Of a stretch of DNA of 64,000 bases, positions 22,678 through 33,884 are shown one piece after another. Location of the stretch: positions 372,001 through 436,000 of the forward strand of contig JALMGJ010000016.1 in NCBI GenBank assembly GCA_023362775.1. Direction: 5' to 3'. The position numbers were made by a program, and so were the translations under genes. How positions within the stretch are numbered: position 1 is the stretch's first letter; the number at the start of each line of letters is the position of its first letter. The stretch comes from Charina bottae (Eukaryota; Chordata; Lepidosauria; Squamata; Charinaidae). A model generated the notes under the pieces. The model did not search any database. It saw only the letters and a list, made by a program, of their open reading frames with translations, and had not been told where the DNA came from.

Positions 22678-22745
22678 ATAAAACCGCCAAGAGTCCCTCC
22701 TTGGGGGGAGATGGGCAGTGATAAAAATTAAATAAATAAATAAAT
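22678..22745 (+). repeat. L2/CR1-type LINE 3' tail inserted in L1
   Basis: ACCGCCAAGAGTCCCTCC..GGAGATGGGCAGTGATAAA then (AAAT)n. It is severely 5'-truncated. The next LINE piece is inverted and starts in its A-rich tail. Confidence 0.75.
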
Positions 22746-22926
22746 AAAATTTATTTATTTATATTTCTAACTTATATCACCGCCCATCTCCCCCCATTCC
22801 GGAGGGGACTCTGGGCGGTTTACACCAAGCCAGCAATTAAAACATATAAAAATTTATAAAAAAGAATACATAATGTAATTAAATATATAAAATCCAAGAG
22901 GCTCTGATGTTAGGCTTTAAAGAACC

Positions 22927-23250
22927 CTATGGAGCAAGCCAACCCCAAGAGGAGCTATTACTCCCCCCATCCCAAGCGAGGTGGCAGAGCCAGGTCTTCA
23001 GTTGTTTCCGGAAGGTCATAAGTGTGGGGGCTAGACTTACCTCCAGGGGCAGAATATTCCAGAGGGCGGGTGCCACTGCCGAGAAAGCCCGCCTCCTGGA
23101 CCCTGTCAGGTGGAATTCTCTTATAGACGGGGTCCGAAGCAAGCCCTCTCTGCATAGCCGGGTGGAACGGGTCGATGTTCTGGGTATGAGGCGGTCCTTT
23201 AGGTAACCTGGTCCCATGCCATGTAGGGCTTTAAAGGTGACAACCAACAC
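22927..23250 (-). pseudogene. L2/CR1 ORF2 C-terminal fragment
   Basis: A 107-codon frame with VTFKALHGMGPGYLKDRLIP, RRRAFSAVAPALWNILP and TFRKQLKTWL, the C-terminal end of L2/CR1 ORF2. It follows the 23269-23496 fragment with a frame change. Confidence 0.9.
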
Positions 23251-23268
23251 CTTGAATTGGACCCGGAA

Positions 23269-23496
23269 TCAAACCGGTAACCAATGCAGCTCGCGCAGCA
23301 GAGGTGTCACATGTGCTGACCTTGGGGCACCCATAACTGCATGCGCAGCCGCATTCTGGACCAGTTGAAGCTTCCGGATACTCTTCAAGGGTAGCCCCAT
23401 GTAGAGCGCATTGCAATAGTCTATGTGGGAGATGACCAGGGCATGAGTGACTGTACGGAGGGCCTCCCGATCCAGGAAAGGGCGTAGCTGGCGCAC
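23269..23496 (-). pseudogene. L2/CR1 reverse transcriptase fragment
   Basis: A 75-codon frame with THALVISHIDYCNALYMGLP, KLQLVQNAAAHAVMGAPR and LRELHWLPV, the highly conserved C-terminal RT region of L2/CR1-clade LINEs. The frame ends at 23269 and the next part of the protein lies in another frame at 22927-23250. Confidence 0.9.
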
Positions 23497-23512
23497 AACT
23501 CGAAGTTGTACA

Positions 23513-24330
23513 AGAGAGCAATTAATGGCAGAAGGATATAGTTGTCAATGATTTTCCCATTTACAGTTTTCAGAAAGATATAAAATGGATAAAAAGACTT
23601 ATAGTATGGAGCAAAGTAAGTGCAATTGTGTACTAATGATGAACATGTAATTGCTAAAATGTATAAACTTTTGTTGAAATTTGAAATGGAAGAACAGGTT
23701 AAAGTATATATGATAAAGTAGGCTAAAAATTTTGGTTATAATATGCAGATGGATCAATGGGAAAATATGTGGTTAAAAGGGTTGAAATTTACATTATGTT
23801 ATGATCTTACAGAGAATTTTTATAAAATGATGTATCGTTGGTACATGACACCAGAGAAATTATCTAGAATGTATAAAGACATTTCAAAGGTATGTTGGAA
23901 ATATGAACACCACGAAGGGACATTTTATCATTCTTGGTGGACATGTAAAAAAGCTAAAAAAATTAGATTCAAATACACACATTGATACAGAGGATTTTAA
24001 AAATTAATATTCAATTGAAGCCAGAACTTTTCCTTTTATGACTGATGTATAAACAGTTAGAAAAGAGCCATGGAAGATTATTTCAATATACGATTACTGC
24101 TGTGAGATTACTTTATGCACAAAGATAGAAAGATTCGGCATTACCCAGCTTGGAGGAATGGTTGGTGAAATTGACAGAACTTGCTGAGATGGACAAACTG
24201 ACTTCTTTGATTAGAGAAAGGTTATTATTGACATCCATCAATGACTGGAAACCCATTATGGACTTTTTCCATTAGAAAGAAATTGATTTTGTGACTTATG
24301 GTTTTGATGATTAGAAAGAATAGGTTATAC
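23513..24330 (+). pseudogene. L1 ORF2 C-terminal segment, part 2
   Basis: The L1 frame resumes at LMAEGYSCQ and contains an 80-codon open piece (23743-23985) with MDQWENMWLKGLKFTLCYDL, NFYKMMYRWYMTPEKLS and HHEGTFYHSWWTCKKAKK. A decayed PELFLL-like end follows. The same region occurs on the minus strand at 37.1-37.9 kb. This C-terminal part has a cysteine/histidine-containing segment. Confidence 0.85.
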
Positions 24331-24651
24331 AAAGAAGGGAATTATGATGCAATCTTAGAGAGAGAGAGGTTTGATTAGAATTGTATGTATAACTGTCAAG
24401 AGGAAGATCAGAAGACACACACACACACACATATACAGTATATGGCGCATATACGTATATACAGACAGACAGACATAATATTTTTGTTCTTTTATTTTCT
24501 TTTTCTTTTTTTTTTACCTTCTTTTTCCTTTGACCTTTCTTCTTTTTTCACATTTACTTTGCTATATTTTTCTTTAAATGTATTTCTTATTATCTATGTA
24601 CATTTTTTTTAATAAAAAAAAACTATTTAAAAAAAAAGTAAATTGTAGGAA

Positions 24652-25452
24652 GTTTCATCACAAATTACCAGCTACATTGGGCAGAATGGTTCCAAAAGAG
24701 AGCATTGGTTGTCATAGGTTGCCTATCCCTGGTTTAATGGATGTAATACTGGGCCAGAGCACAAAAGTTCAGGTACAAATCAGTGCTGTTTACCAATAAA
24801 CTTCAGGGATTCTTGGAATACTGAATTTGTTTACTGTGACTAACCACTGTATTGAGGTGACAGTAAGGGCAAGATTACAGCTGGAACCCAAAAGAAAGAA
24901 ACATTTCTGCCTATAATTCTGAATAAGAAATAGCAGAAATGGATGTAAAGTATTGTGTAGTTTGGCTCAGAATTCCTCCCCTTTGCTTTCCTATAAAAAT
25001 TTTTTAGTACATTAATGTCAATATTGATTCCATCTGACCTCTCCCCCTCCCAATTTCTCAGTTTAGAAAATGCAGTAAAGCAAAATTGAGACTTTTAGTA
25101 TTTTCATGTATAAGATTAAAAGTGACTTCAGGGCTTTCACACATTTTTGGCACATGTATGTACAGTAAACATTATTAATGTAAGACAAAAACTGGAAGAA
25201 ATTGTGTCATCTAAAGAAGAACACACATTCTAGCCAACATAGGAAATCAGTTCAAACTATGCCTAGAGAAAAATGTATGAACTTATTGAAAATCACATTT
25301 CATGAGTAAAAAATCCCTTTGATGTGATAATTAGACTCATTCATTAGATTATATTGGGGAAAAATGTGTGTCTTGGACACTGGGGCCTATAAATGTCCTA
25401 GTTCCTAACCATTACAGTATTTTGAGGCACAGAGAGAGTTTAATTTGTATCA
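24652..25452. other. Unclassified DNA
   Basis: No gene or repeat recognised. Confidence 0.45.
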
Positions 25453-25844
25453 TGTTGTCCTAGGCTGACCATATTTCCTTCAGACAAAAACGGGACATTT
25501 GGGATGGCAAAACGGGACAGGGTCTTATGCCACCATGCCAGCCTCCAAACCCCACCCCCCAGTCCACGCAATTGGCTCCCACCTGCAAACCCTGCCCCCA
25601 CCCCACACGATTGGCTCCCGCCTGCAAACCCCGCCCCCATCAGCGTGATTGGCTCGGATTTTAATTTCTTTTTTAATTTTTAAAGGGTTTTTTTTTCTTC
25701 TAGCAGTAAATGGTGCATCAGAGCTGGTGTGTTTGGGGGAGGCCGGAGTACACACACTGTGCACATAGCACCATCATCGGCCGGGGAACAAGGGGCGGGG
25801 ATGGAGGGGATGGAGGCCCACCACTGCCCCATCCCCCTCGGGCT

Positions 25845-26035
25845 TGGCCGAGGGAGGGAGGAGAGTCGCTGCTGCTGCCACCGCCGCAGAGCAGGAGAAG
25901 CAGGAGGAGCCGGCTGCGCTCAGCTGCTTCAACCACACCACTCCGCCCCTTGCTGCCCACTGAAGCTCCCCAGGGTGGCCAGCTCCTGCTTCTCCTGCTC
26001 GGCAGCCGGACAACTCTCCTCCCTCGGCCAAGCCT
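25845..26035. repeat. Palindromic arms in hAT-type element, set 1
   Basis: GGCTTGGCCGAGGGAGG..GAGAG near 25848 is matched in reverse by CTCTCCTCCCTCGGCCAAGC near 26012. Inner parts AGCAGGAGAAGCAGG / CCTGCTTCTCCTGCT also pair. A long hairpin of about 190 bases could form. Confidence 0.75.
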
Positions 26036-26055
26036 GATCAGATGCACATACACAC

Positions 26056-26568
26056 ATTTTTCTTCTTATATCTCTTTTTTTTCCCCGCCCCCCCTATGTT
26101 TGTATTTTTATTTTTATAGTTTATTAATCTCTACTTAATATTATATTTTTTGAATATATATAGAAAAAAGAAGAAAAATGTAAATCAAGTATTTACACAA
26201 ATTTTTGTTAAGAAAACTGGAGGTATTTTAATGAAATGTACGTATGTATTGTATGGTAAAGATGTATAAGTCAAAATTGAATTTGAAATAAATACTTAAA
26301 TCAGTAATATAAGAGAAGAAAAAGAAAATAGTGATAAGGTTAGAAATAGATATATATAAATAAAGTAGTTAGAAAGGGTTAGAGGAAGAAGAAGGGAAGA
26401 GGGAAACGGAAAATATTTTAGAATAAAGATATGTTATATGAAATATATTAGATAATGAATATTATAAATCAAATGTACATATGTATACATAAATGTAGTT
26501 ATTGTTATGTGTTATATGTTTTATGTTGAATGTAAATAAAATTAAAATTTTATATTAAAAAAAAAGAT
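26056..26568 (+). mobile_element. Retroinsertion with poly-A tail, probably an L1 3' end
   Basis: AT-rich DNA with no frame ends in AAATTTTATATTAAAAAAAAA. It is flanked by GATGCACATACACAC (about 26041) and GATGCACACACACAC (about 26568), a likely target duplication. It starts with the T/C-rich TTCTTCTTATATC..TTTTTTTTCCCCGCCCC type sequence seen in the L1 3' UTRs of this window. Class is inferred. Confidence 0.5.
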
Positions 26569-26699
26569 GCACACACACACACTCAAAGGACAGACTGCCC
26601 TCAGCAGGAGCTGGCCGTGCTGGGAGGCTTCAGCCACACCACTCCACCCCTTGCCACCCCAGGGCAGTCTGTCCTGTGAGTCTGTGTGTGTGTGTGTGC

Positions 26700-26895
26700 A
26701 TCTGATCAGGCTTGGCCGAGGGAGGAGAGTTGTCGGGCTGCCGAGCAGGAGCCGGCCGCGCTGGGGGGCTTCAGCGGGTGGCAAGGGGCTGAGTGGTGTG
26801 GCTGAAGCCCCCCAGCGTAGCTGGCTCCTGCTTTTCCTGCTTGGCGGCGGCAGCGGCAACAACTCTCCTCCCTCGGCCAACCCCGATCAGATGCA
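26700..26895. repeat. Palindromic arms in hAT-type element, set 2
   Basis: GGCTTGGCCGAGGGAGGAG (26709) pairs with CTCCTCCCTCGGCCAACCC near 26866, and CTGAAGCCCCCCAGCG with CGCTGGGGGGCTTCAG near 26760. A second version of set 1, so the hairpin unit is duplicated within the element. Confidence 0.75.
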
Positions 26896-27401
26896 CACAC
26901 ACACACTCACACACTCACAGGACAGACTGCCCTTGGCAGGAGCCAGCCAATCTCAGGATCAGGTAAGGAGGCAGGAACCTGGACTGTGGTGCTGCTTCTG
27001 CTGCTGGGATCGCACGTGGCAACTGGGCTTCCAGTTGCTGCGCTGATAGGGCCTCTTCCGGGCTGCCTCCAATGGCAAGTCCAGCTCCAGTCCTCCTTCC
27101 TGTCTTCCTGTCCTCCTTCCCGCCGGGTTTAAAAAAGGGACAAAATTGAGATTTTGATCAAAATGATGGGACGGTTGAAAAATGCTAAAATAACGGGACT
27201 GTCCCGTTCAAAACGGGACGTATGGTCACCCTATGTTGTCCTACATTGCATCAACGGAAAGAATGCACTTTGAGAATTATCTTATCTGCCTTATCTTGTA
27301 TTCCTTGGTTCTATCTTATATCCTATTCCTTGATGATGCTAAATGTGAGAAAGAAACAAAATATAAAAATCCTAGTCAGCTAATTATTTTCCCCATGGTA
27401 A

Positions 27402-27452
27402 GATGGATGGATGGATGGATGGATGGATGGATGGATGGATGGATGGATGGAT
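27402..27452. repeat. (GGAT)n microsatellite
   Basis: About 12 uninterrupted GATG units. Confidence 0.95.
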
Positions 27453-30193
27453 ATAAATGGACATGTATTTTTGAATGGGTGTGCCAACATAGGGCAGGGA
27501 AGTCATGTACTAGGGAAAATATATAGCTCTCATGATTCTGTTGTGGAAACTCAGAGCTATCTTGTCATCTCTTTTTTTTAAAAAAAATAGTTATCTTTGC
27601 ATGGGGCAGCAAGACAATGCTGATATCTCAAAACTCCCCCTCTCTAGCCTGCTTGTATACAGCAGTTTCTAGATCCTATTAAATAAAGAGGAAACCACTG
27701 TTATTTTGTGGACTGTGCAGTTGATGGAACTATTGCAATGAGGACACCAACAGGTATAGCACAGTAGGAACCCTGACAAAATTGTTTACCAGCTAAACAA
27801 ACAAATTTAATAAAACACATGGAAATGCATTTCCCAGCTAATCAGTCTTTGAAATAGTTTGATTGTTTCAGGAATGCACAATAAATTCAGAGCAGTTATC
27901 TCTTGCTACTTTGTCTATAAGCTAATCCTGTCTACCTCCCTACAATTCAGCACAAGACTGTTAACAATAAAAAGAACAAACACCAGGAAAATGCTATTCA
28001 TTTATTATGATGATGATGATTAAGCATTCCTCAAGATAGTGCCTTAGGAAATGAATCTTTCTGCTCTTTAATCTTTGGGTCTTTAACAAGTCTAATTGAA
28101 AACCTCTGTCTGGAATACAAACAGGGCATGTTTTACCTCACTAAGCAGACATGATTGCTGTTGCTCGGCCGAAACCCTGTTGCTTCAACTGTCTTGGGCT
28201 TTCAAATCAAATTATGCATCCTCTCTTCCCACTGCAGAGAATATGTGTGTGAGGCAACAAGGGATGATAAAACAAACAAGGCAGTGGGAAAGAAGTCCCT
28301 CTCCCCTACCCCATCCCACTCCACCCCCCTTTGGTCAAGCAGAATCAGGAAAGGCTAAAGCTGACAAAGTATAAAGACTATAAATCCCCTCTGGTCCCTA
28401 TTCTATTAGATAAAGGAGTCTAACCGACAGCAGTGAAAACCAGGAGTGAAAACTCACCGGATGTTTGATAAATTTACATCATTCCCGGCAATTTGAGGTA
28501 ATACAATCTTGATGTCTGAGCAGTGTAATTACTAGATATGTCCTGGGCCCTTCTAAAACACTCTGCATCAATCACCAAAAACTGCTCCAGAAAGATCAAA
28601 TATCAATCTGCTCCTGACAGTGAGGGGGTGGGGAGGTACAAATGGAGAACAGCTAAAGGTTGAGGCTGTTTTCTTCCTTACATTCAACAATTAAATTTTA
28701 GCTTGGTTGAGAAAGCTGAGGGAATTTGGGAACAAGAAAAGATTGGTGTTTGTTTCTCTTTCTGTTTTGGAAGATATATACAGATAGTTGGATAAAATTA
28801 TTATCACTGATACAGTTTATGTTATTATTGTTTTTGTTTTTGTTTTTATTATTGCCTAGAATTTCATGTTACAGCTTATAGGGTGCCAAGTAAAGTTCAT
28901 CAGATACATTAGCACTATAATCTTTATGTGTAAATTTTAAGCTTTAGAAGTATTTATTTATTCATCATATTTATATGGCCACCCATCTCACAATCAAGTG
29001 ACTCTGGGTGGTGTACCACGAAGAACTAAAGTACTACTAAAGCTATTTCTGGAATAGAAGGTACTGGAACAAAAACTAATTCAGCAATCATGGTTTCCCC
29101 ATTCTGGCACCAGGAACAATGGTGCAGACATAGTTGGACAAGGTCTATGGCTTAAATCTTAGAGAGGACCTCCAAAATATCTCATAGGGAGGAATAGATG
29201 CAGTATTTTAAGAGGATATATATACATACATATACACACATACCTACACTTATATACTTTTGAATATAATAATTAAGGAATTGGAGGTGGGAAAATATAT
29301 TGGTAATACAACGGGTGCTAATTATTAAATAAACAAGTTCTACATCTGATCATGCATCTAAATTGCATGACAGGGTTTTTTTTCAGAGCTTAACCTGAAA
29401 AGTATTTTTTTAAAGCAAATATGTTCTGACTGTGACTAATAACTCTTAAAATGCCTTTGAAACAAAGAACAACAAGCAATTCCCATTTAGATGCAGTTTG
29501 TCAGCATATATTTATATAACAGAGGAAAAATGTGCCTTTAGAAAGCTGAATGATGCATTTCTCATTGGCCAAATAATCTGCCAGAAATTTAGTCTAGGGG
29601 GGAGTGAGAAAAGAAATGTTGCACTCTTCATCTAACAATAACATACAGGTTATATTGGATGCTTAATTTTTCATGTCTTGATGATCTTGTGAGATCATTC
29701 TGAATAATGTAATGGTCCTTGTGCAGGCAATTTTATTGTGTTATTCAATTTGTTCTAATACCCTGATTCAGTAAGTATGGAGGTAGCTATCGCAGTGTGG
29801 AACTGAGGAATTTGTGCCAATTTAACTATGCTTATGCTTGGCAAGTTATGTTGCTTAACATTTGCAATCTTGTTTTAGAGATTAGTGAAATAGCAAGTAT
29901 GTGTGTTTATGTGTATGCATGTGTGTGGGCTGCCAGAAAGAGCCAACAAAATCAGTCACACATTATTTTACCATTGTTGCTGGCCAACTTTGAGCCATGT
30001 AAGAGGCACAAGCAGCAGAGTAAATGGTAACATTTTTTCTGGACATTATCATCAAAGTTTGCAAATGAGTGGTTAAAGACCTGAGGACAAAAAAAAAAAA
30101 AAAACTCTTCACACTGGAAAACTAGGACAAGTTTGCAAACTAACCTTCCTGACAAACTATTTCTATATATTGTTAGATAGGGTTTTTTTTAAC
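27453..30193. other. Repeat-poor unclassified DNA
   Basis: About 2.7 kb with almost no recognisable repeat, apart from an L2/CR1-like minus-strand scrap at 28955-29025 (GGCCACCCATCTCACAATC..GTGTACC). No exon is evident. Such gaps between repeats may hold conserved non-coding DNA, but that cannot be judged from one sequence. Confidence 0.45.
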
Positions 30194-30779
30194 GGAAACC
30201 ATCCAAACTTAGGGACTTTCAGGTGGGGAAAATGGCACACTGACATGTCTCCGAAATCGCAGAGAAGACACTGAGGCAGCAACCATTACCAGGTGACAAG
30301 CCCAGGCCAGCAGAACTTCTCCAGAAAAGGAGAAATTGAAGAGATCACCCATATGTGCTCTGGAAGTCAGCTCCTCATGAGGAAGCCTGCAGGGTCCAGA
30401 AGGATTCTGCAGGCATCTAGTGACTAGAGCACCAGGAGCCAAGGAAGGAAGATCAGGCTTGCAGCTTCAGCAGAGCCTTTAATGGACACTAGGTCTGACC
30501 AAACCCCACTTTCTAAAGCACTTTGGATTATAAATATTTAACAGCTAAAATAGATCTTTGGAGCAGCAGTTTAATTGTCTTACATATAATTTTTATTAAA
30601 ATTTTGATTATAACAGTAAAATCTAATACAAACTAAACTTAAAGGAAAAAAGAGAATAGAAAGAAAGAGGAAAAAGTGCAAGGAAAAAAAGAGAAGAAAG
30701 AGAAAAGTAAGAATATAATAAAGAAAGGGAAAAGAAATATATAAGGAAGTGACTTCCAACCTTCATCACAACAACTATA

Positions 30780-30838
30780 ATATTCCGTATTCTGGGAGAT
30801 GGGTGGGGATAAATTTAAATAATAAATAAATAAACAAA
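30780..30838 (+). repeat. L2/CR1-type 3' tail scrap
   Basis: GGGAGATGGGTGGGGATAAA followed by (AAAT)-rich tail; a very short 5'-truncated LINE end inside the L1-like element. Confidence 0.6.
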
Positions 30839-31181
30839 TTTAGTGACTCTTCACCCCTTCTAAGGTTACAAACATTTATCTCTTCATCCCATGTCTCATC
30901 TCTTATCTATAAACAAATCCATAAAACATCATCTTTTCAGTCCTGGTGTCAGCAGAAAGTTCATAAAGGGTTGCCAGAAGTAACAATATATCTTGTTTTA
31001 ACTTTGATCAAATAAACCAACTGTATATTCCTTCCTTTTACTTCTAACAGTCTTAATCTTTAGTTGATTGAAATATTGTCTTAAAGGCTTTAATAAGTGT
31101 CTTTTGTACATCCAACAGAAAAAAAATATTGAGGTCACTCTCTTGGTTTGTCATTTGTATTTCTCTCTTAAATTTTAAAAC

Positions 31182-31547
31182 CTATGTCAGTTTCTTTTTT
31201 AGAGCCAGTGAAATATCCTTTTCTAAATCAATCTCTTGGCCTGTCAGTTGTAAACCCACTTTCAATACCAACTCTATCTTGTCAGATAAAATTTTGTCAG
31301 ATATCATTCCTTCAACAACATCTTTTGGACATAGTCTATCCATGGAAGCAGACATCATTACTGACATTGTTGATATTGAACTGCCCAGGGTCCCTCCTTG
31401 TGGGGGAGATGGGTGGGATATAAATGTGACAAATAAAAAAATAAATATTGTGGCTCCTGTTTTCTGATTCCATTCTTCAAAAGTCTCCTTCAGTATTTTT
31501 ATTGTCATAACATTTTGCATCCTTTTATATGCTTGTATATCTTTCAT
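31182..31547 (-). pseudogene. Unrecognised coding-like segment of the short L1-like element
   Basis: A 121-codon frame on the element's sense strand contains an inserted L2/CR1 tail (about 31371-31443, read as FVTFISHPSPPQGG). Omitting that insert it reads AYKRMQNVMTIKILKETFEEWNQK and then MISDKILSDKIELVLKVGLQ..EIDLEKDISLALKKKLT. It is charged and helix-prone, compatible with a piece of an L1 ORF1-like protein, but no domain is certain. Confidence 0.35.
31371..31443 (+). repeat. L2/CR1-type 3' tail scrap
   Basis: AACTGCCCAGGGTCCCTCC..GGGGGAGATGGGTGGGATAT, then an A-rich tail. ATATTG on both sides is a possible target duplication. Confidence 0.65.
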
Positions 31548-31879
31548 AAGGGGCGTGGTGGCTCAGTGGATAAGACGCCAGGCTTGTCGATCGGAAGATC
31601 ACAAGTTCGGAGGTTCGAATCCCTAGTCCTGCATGCGGAGTGAGCTCCCGCACTAGCTCCAGCTCTTGCCAACCTAGCAATTCGAAAGCATTCAAATGCA
31701 AGTAGATGAATAGGTACCACTTTGGTGGGTAGGTAACAGCGTTCCGCATGTGTCATGCGGCCACATGACCGTGGAAGCGTCTTTGGACAACGCTGGCTCT
31801 TTGGCTAACAAACGGAGATGAGCACCGGCCCCTAGAGTCGGACACGACTGCACAAATGTGCGGGGGGAACCTTTTTTTT
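31548..31879 (+). mobile_element. Sauria SINE
   Basis: A 12-bp duplication, TATATCTTTCAT, flanks it (31536-31547, 31880-31891). Head GGGGCGTGGTGGCTCAGTGG (box A type) and GGAGGTTCGAATCCC (box B), body with GTAGATGAATAGGTACCACT, a GAGTCGGACACGACTG segment shared with BovB 3' ends, and a GCGGGGGGAACC then poly-T end. Well preserved, so a recent insertion. Confidence 0.95.
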
Positions 31880-33452
31880 TATATCTTTCATCTAGCTAAA
31901 AACTTTAGACCCCTCTAGTGTCCAATATTTGAAATCATAAAATTGCTTATATTTCTTATGCTCTGTAAAAACCAAAACAGGATCTATTTCCCATGAGAAG
32001 CCATTTGTTCTTTATAATTAATTCCAAACACTTATTGTAAAAATTTCAATATTCCAATTTTATCTGGACCGTTAGTCAGTTGATAACTTTCTAAGATCAA
32101 AATCTTATTTAGCTTTTTGCCATTTATTTCAGATTCTTTAAATTCTTAAGCTCATGATTAAAATTTTATTTCATTCAGGATTGAAGGCAGACTCACCCGG
32201 TGTTTTCAAACTTGTTATTCTGAAGGTCTCTAATAGCTTAGAAGTAGTTATTGAGAAATTTCTGAAAGTGTTTAGAAAGAGAGGTTTGCAAACTGAGTGT
32301 CCTTTAAAAGTCTCTGCCTTGGTTGCAAGCAAGGTGGCTAATCCTGTCATCTCACAGTGCTCAAACCATCGGAAAACTGCTGTCCTGCAGTCTCCTCACA
32401 AGAGCAGCTCTCTGGAGCATATGTAGGTGATCTCCCATCCTTTCCTTTTCTGGAGAGGTTTGAAGGAACTGGTCTACTCTCTGGTTCCTTGGTCTTTGCC
32501 ATGGTTGTCAGTTCCACTTTCACAGAGCCATCTTCAGTTCACCAAATCTTCCCCAGAACTCCAGAGCAGCAGCTTAATTGCACCAACCGGTAAGTGTCCC
32601 TATGGCCTGCAGTGTGACTAACAGAAAAGGGAAAATTACAAGAATTTTAAAATTAATTTACAGCAAAAAGCAAATTAAATGTTTGGACTATACAAGTTTT
32701 TTAATGGACAAGTTGTGTTTTTATGGACTTTGTTTACTCTAAATTCCTTTGAATTAATTACATAATTAGCAAGTACCTCCATGTTTAGGTTTTCTGAGGA
32801 AAATGACTGGTGGACTTTTAGCAAAAGAATATTGGATACAAATATATACGATGATGCAAAGAATTTTAAAACTTAATTTTCATTTGAAACCAGAGCTTTT
32901 TTTACTAGGACTTATGAGTAGTCAACTAGAAAAGACTCATGGACGATTGGTTTTATAAATGGTAATTGCAGCAAGGCTATTATATGCACAAAGATGGAAA
33001 ATACAGAAATACCCAAAATGGAGGAGTAGATTGTGAAGATGGTTGAACTTGCTGAAATGGCCATATTAACTTGTCCGGTTAGGCAAGGAACAATAACTAC
33101 TTTTATAAAAGACTGGAAACCCTTTATGGACTTTATGAAAATGGACAAAAATGAACTGATGATCTCAGGTTTTACTGATTAAAAAGGTTGTTTATAGGAA
33201 GAAGGGAACCATGATATATAATTTGGGAGAGCGGAAATGGTAATAATTAAGTTTGTAACTGCTGTAAAGAAGATTGGAAGTCTTTAGATATTTTTCTTTT
33301 TCTTTATTTCTTTTCTTTTTCTGACTTTTACTATTTCTGACTTTTTAAACTTTTCATATTTTTTCTTTTTTCTAATGCTTTCTTTATGTTTCTGTAGTTT
33401 TTAATTTTGTAAAAAAAATTCTCAATAAAAATTGTATGGAAACCATCCAAAC

Positions 33453-33884
33453 AAAGAAACATTCACATAGACCTCATGAAATCTTTTGTCACTTAAGAAG
33501 TTGGAAAACATTTCCAGATAGGTTCAGATGACGACACTAAAGTCCTAAGATATATTCAGGATGGGTAGATTAGAAGGTGTTAAAAAAAATTGTGTGTAAC
33601 TGTGGAAACCTGCAAGTGTGTATATAAAATGTTTACTTGAATAATAAAAAGACTTACCTATATTTTCTCTCAAATGAAAGTCAGCAACTACATTTTCTCT
33701 CAGCATTCATTTGAAGACTGTTTATATATATTTAAAAATTATGTTATTGTATTTCTCATGTGCACTTTTTAAATATAAACTGGTACATTCTTTCTGCACA
33801 TAAATTATTTTTTAAAAAAAACACCAGTTGGTATAGCCTCTTAACCCACAGTACACATGGATATGGTTCATCCAGTAAAAGTAA
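33453..33884. other. Unclassified AT-rich DNA
   Basis: No feature recognised. Confidence 0.4.

Larger units (their letters stand above)
22746..23512 (-). mobile_element. L2/CR1-type LINE, 5'-truncated, inverted in L1
   Basis: On the minus strand it ends with GTAAACCGCCCAGAGTCC, ATGGGCGGTGATATAAG and an (AAAT)n tail. It carries two reading-frame pieces of the RT C-terminus. It lies tail to tail with 22678-22745, giving a near-palindrome of about 130 bp. Confidence 0.85.
20928..24639 (+). mobile_element. L1 LINE, 5'-truncated, with four nested insertions
   Basis: A 12-bp duplication, AAATTGTAGGAA, lies at 20916-20927 and 24640-24651. The copy starts inside the reverse transcriptase and runs through the C-terminal region to a T-rich 3' UTR and A-rich tail. 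It is interrupted by a hAT MITE (21268-21554), a Sauria SINE (21939-22267), a short L2/CR1 tail (22678-22745) and a longer inverted L2/CR1 piece (22746-23512). Confidence 0.9.
25461..27233. mobile_element. Large GC-rich hAT-type element (TAGGCTGACCATA family)
   Basis: Left end TAGGCTGACCATATTTCC; right end GGGACGTATGGTCACCCTA. A perfect 8-bp duplication, TGTTGTCC, flanks it (25453-25460, 27234-27241). The outer phrases AACGGGACA and GTCCCGTTCAAAACGGGACG match the 282-bp copy at 9.5 kb. The interior is GC-rich and holds CCCGCCTGCAAACC tandem blocks (25540-25650), two large palindromes and a nested AT-rich retroinsertion. No transposase is seen; frames of 66-159 codons inside follow base composition. 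Confidence 0.85.
30578..32563 (-). mobile_element. Short L1-like element, nested, minus strand
   Basis: Flanked by GAGCAGCAG(T/C)TTAATTG, a 17-bp duplication with one change (30561-30577, 32564-32580). On the minus strand it starts with the same 5' block as the outer element (GATCACCTACATATGCTCC, GCTCTTGTGAGGAGACTGC). A roughly 1-kb region without RT motifs follows, then a GAAGGTTGGAAGTCACTTCC 3' UTR, CT-rich DNA and AATAAAAATTATATGTAAG. A Sauria SINE (31548-31879) and two short L2/CR1 tails interrupt it. Confidence 0.7.
30209..33437 (+). mobile_element. Short L1-like element (outer shell) with nested L1-like insertion
   Basis: A perfect 15-bp duplication, GGAAACCATCCAAAC, flanks it (30194-30208, 33438-33452). 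The outer shell is 30209-30577 joined to 32581-33437, about 1.2 kb in all. The 5' block has the phrases ATGTCTCCGAAATCGCAGAG and CAGCTCCTCATGAGGAAGCC, which are shared with the 62.3-kb element. The 3' part covers decayed L1 ORF2 C-terminus (KPELFLLGLM-like) and a T-rich 3' UTR ending AATAAAAATTGTATGG. Most of ORF1 and ORF2 is missing. Confidence 0.75.

Noticed and set aside
25710..27046. Frames of 100-159 codons in the GC-rich block
   Set aside because: They occur on both strands in palindromic, low-complexity DNA inside a hAT-type element, with no domain.
31560..31640. Genuine tRNA genes at box A/box B sequences
   Set aside because: The tRNA-like heads are joined to the same SINE body and tail at several loci and lie between insertion duplications.
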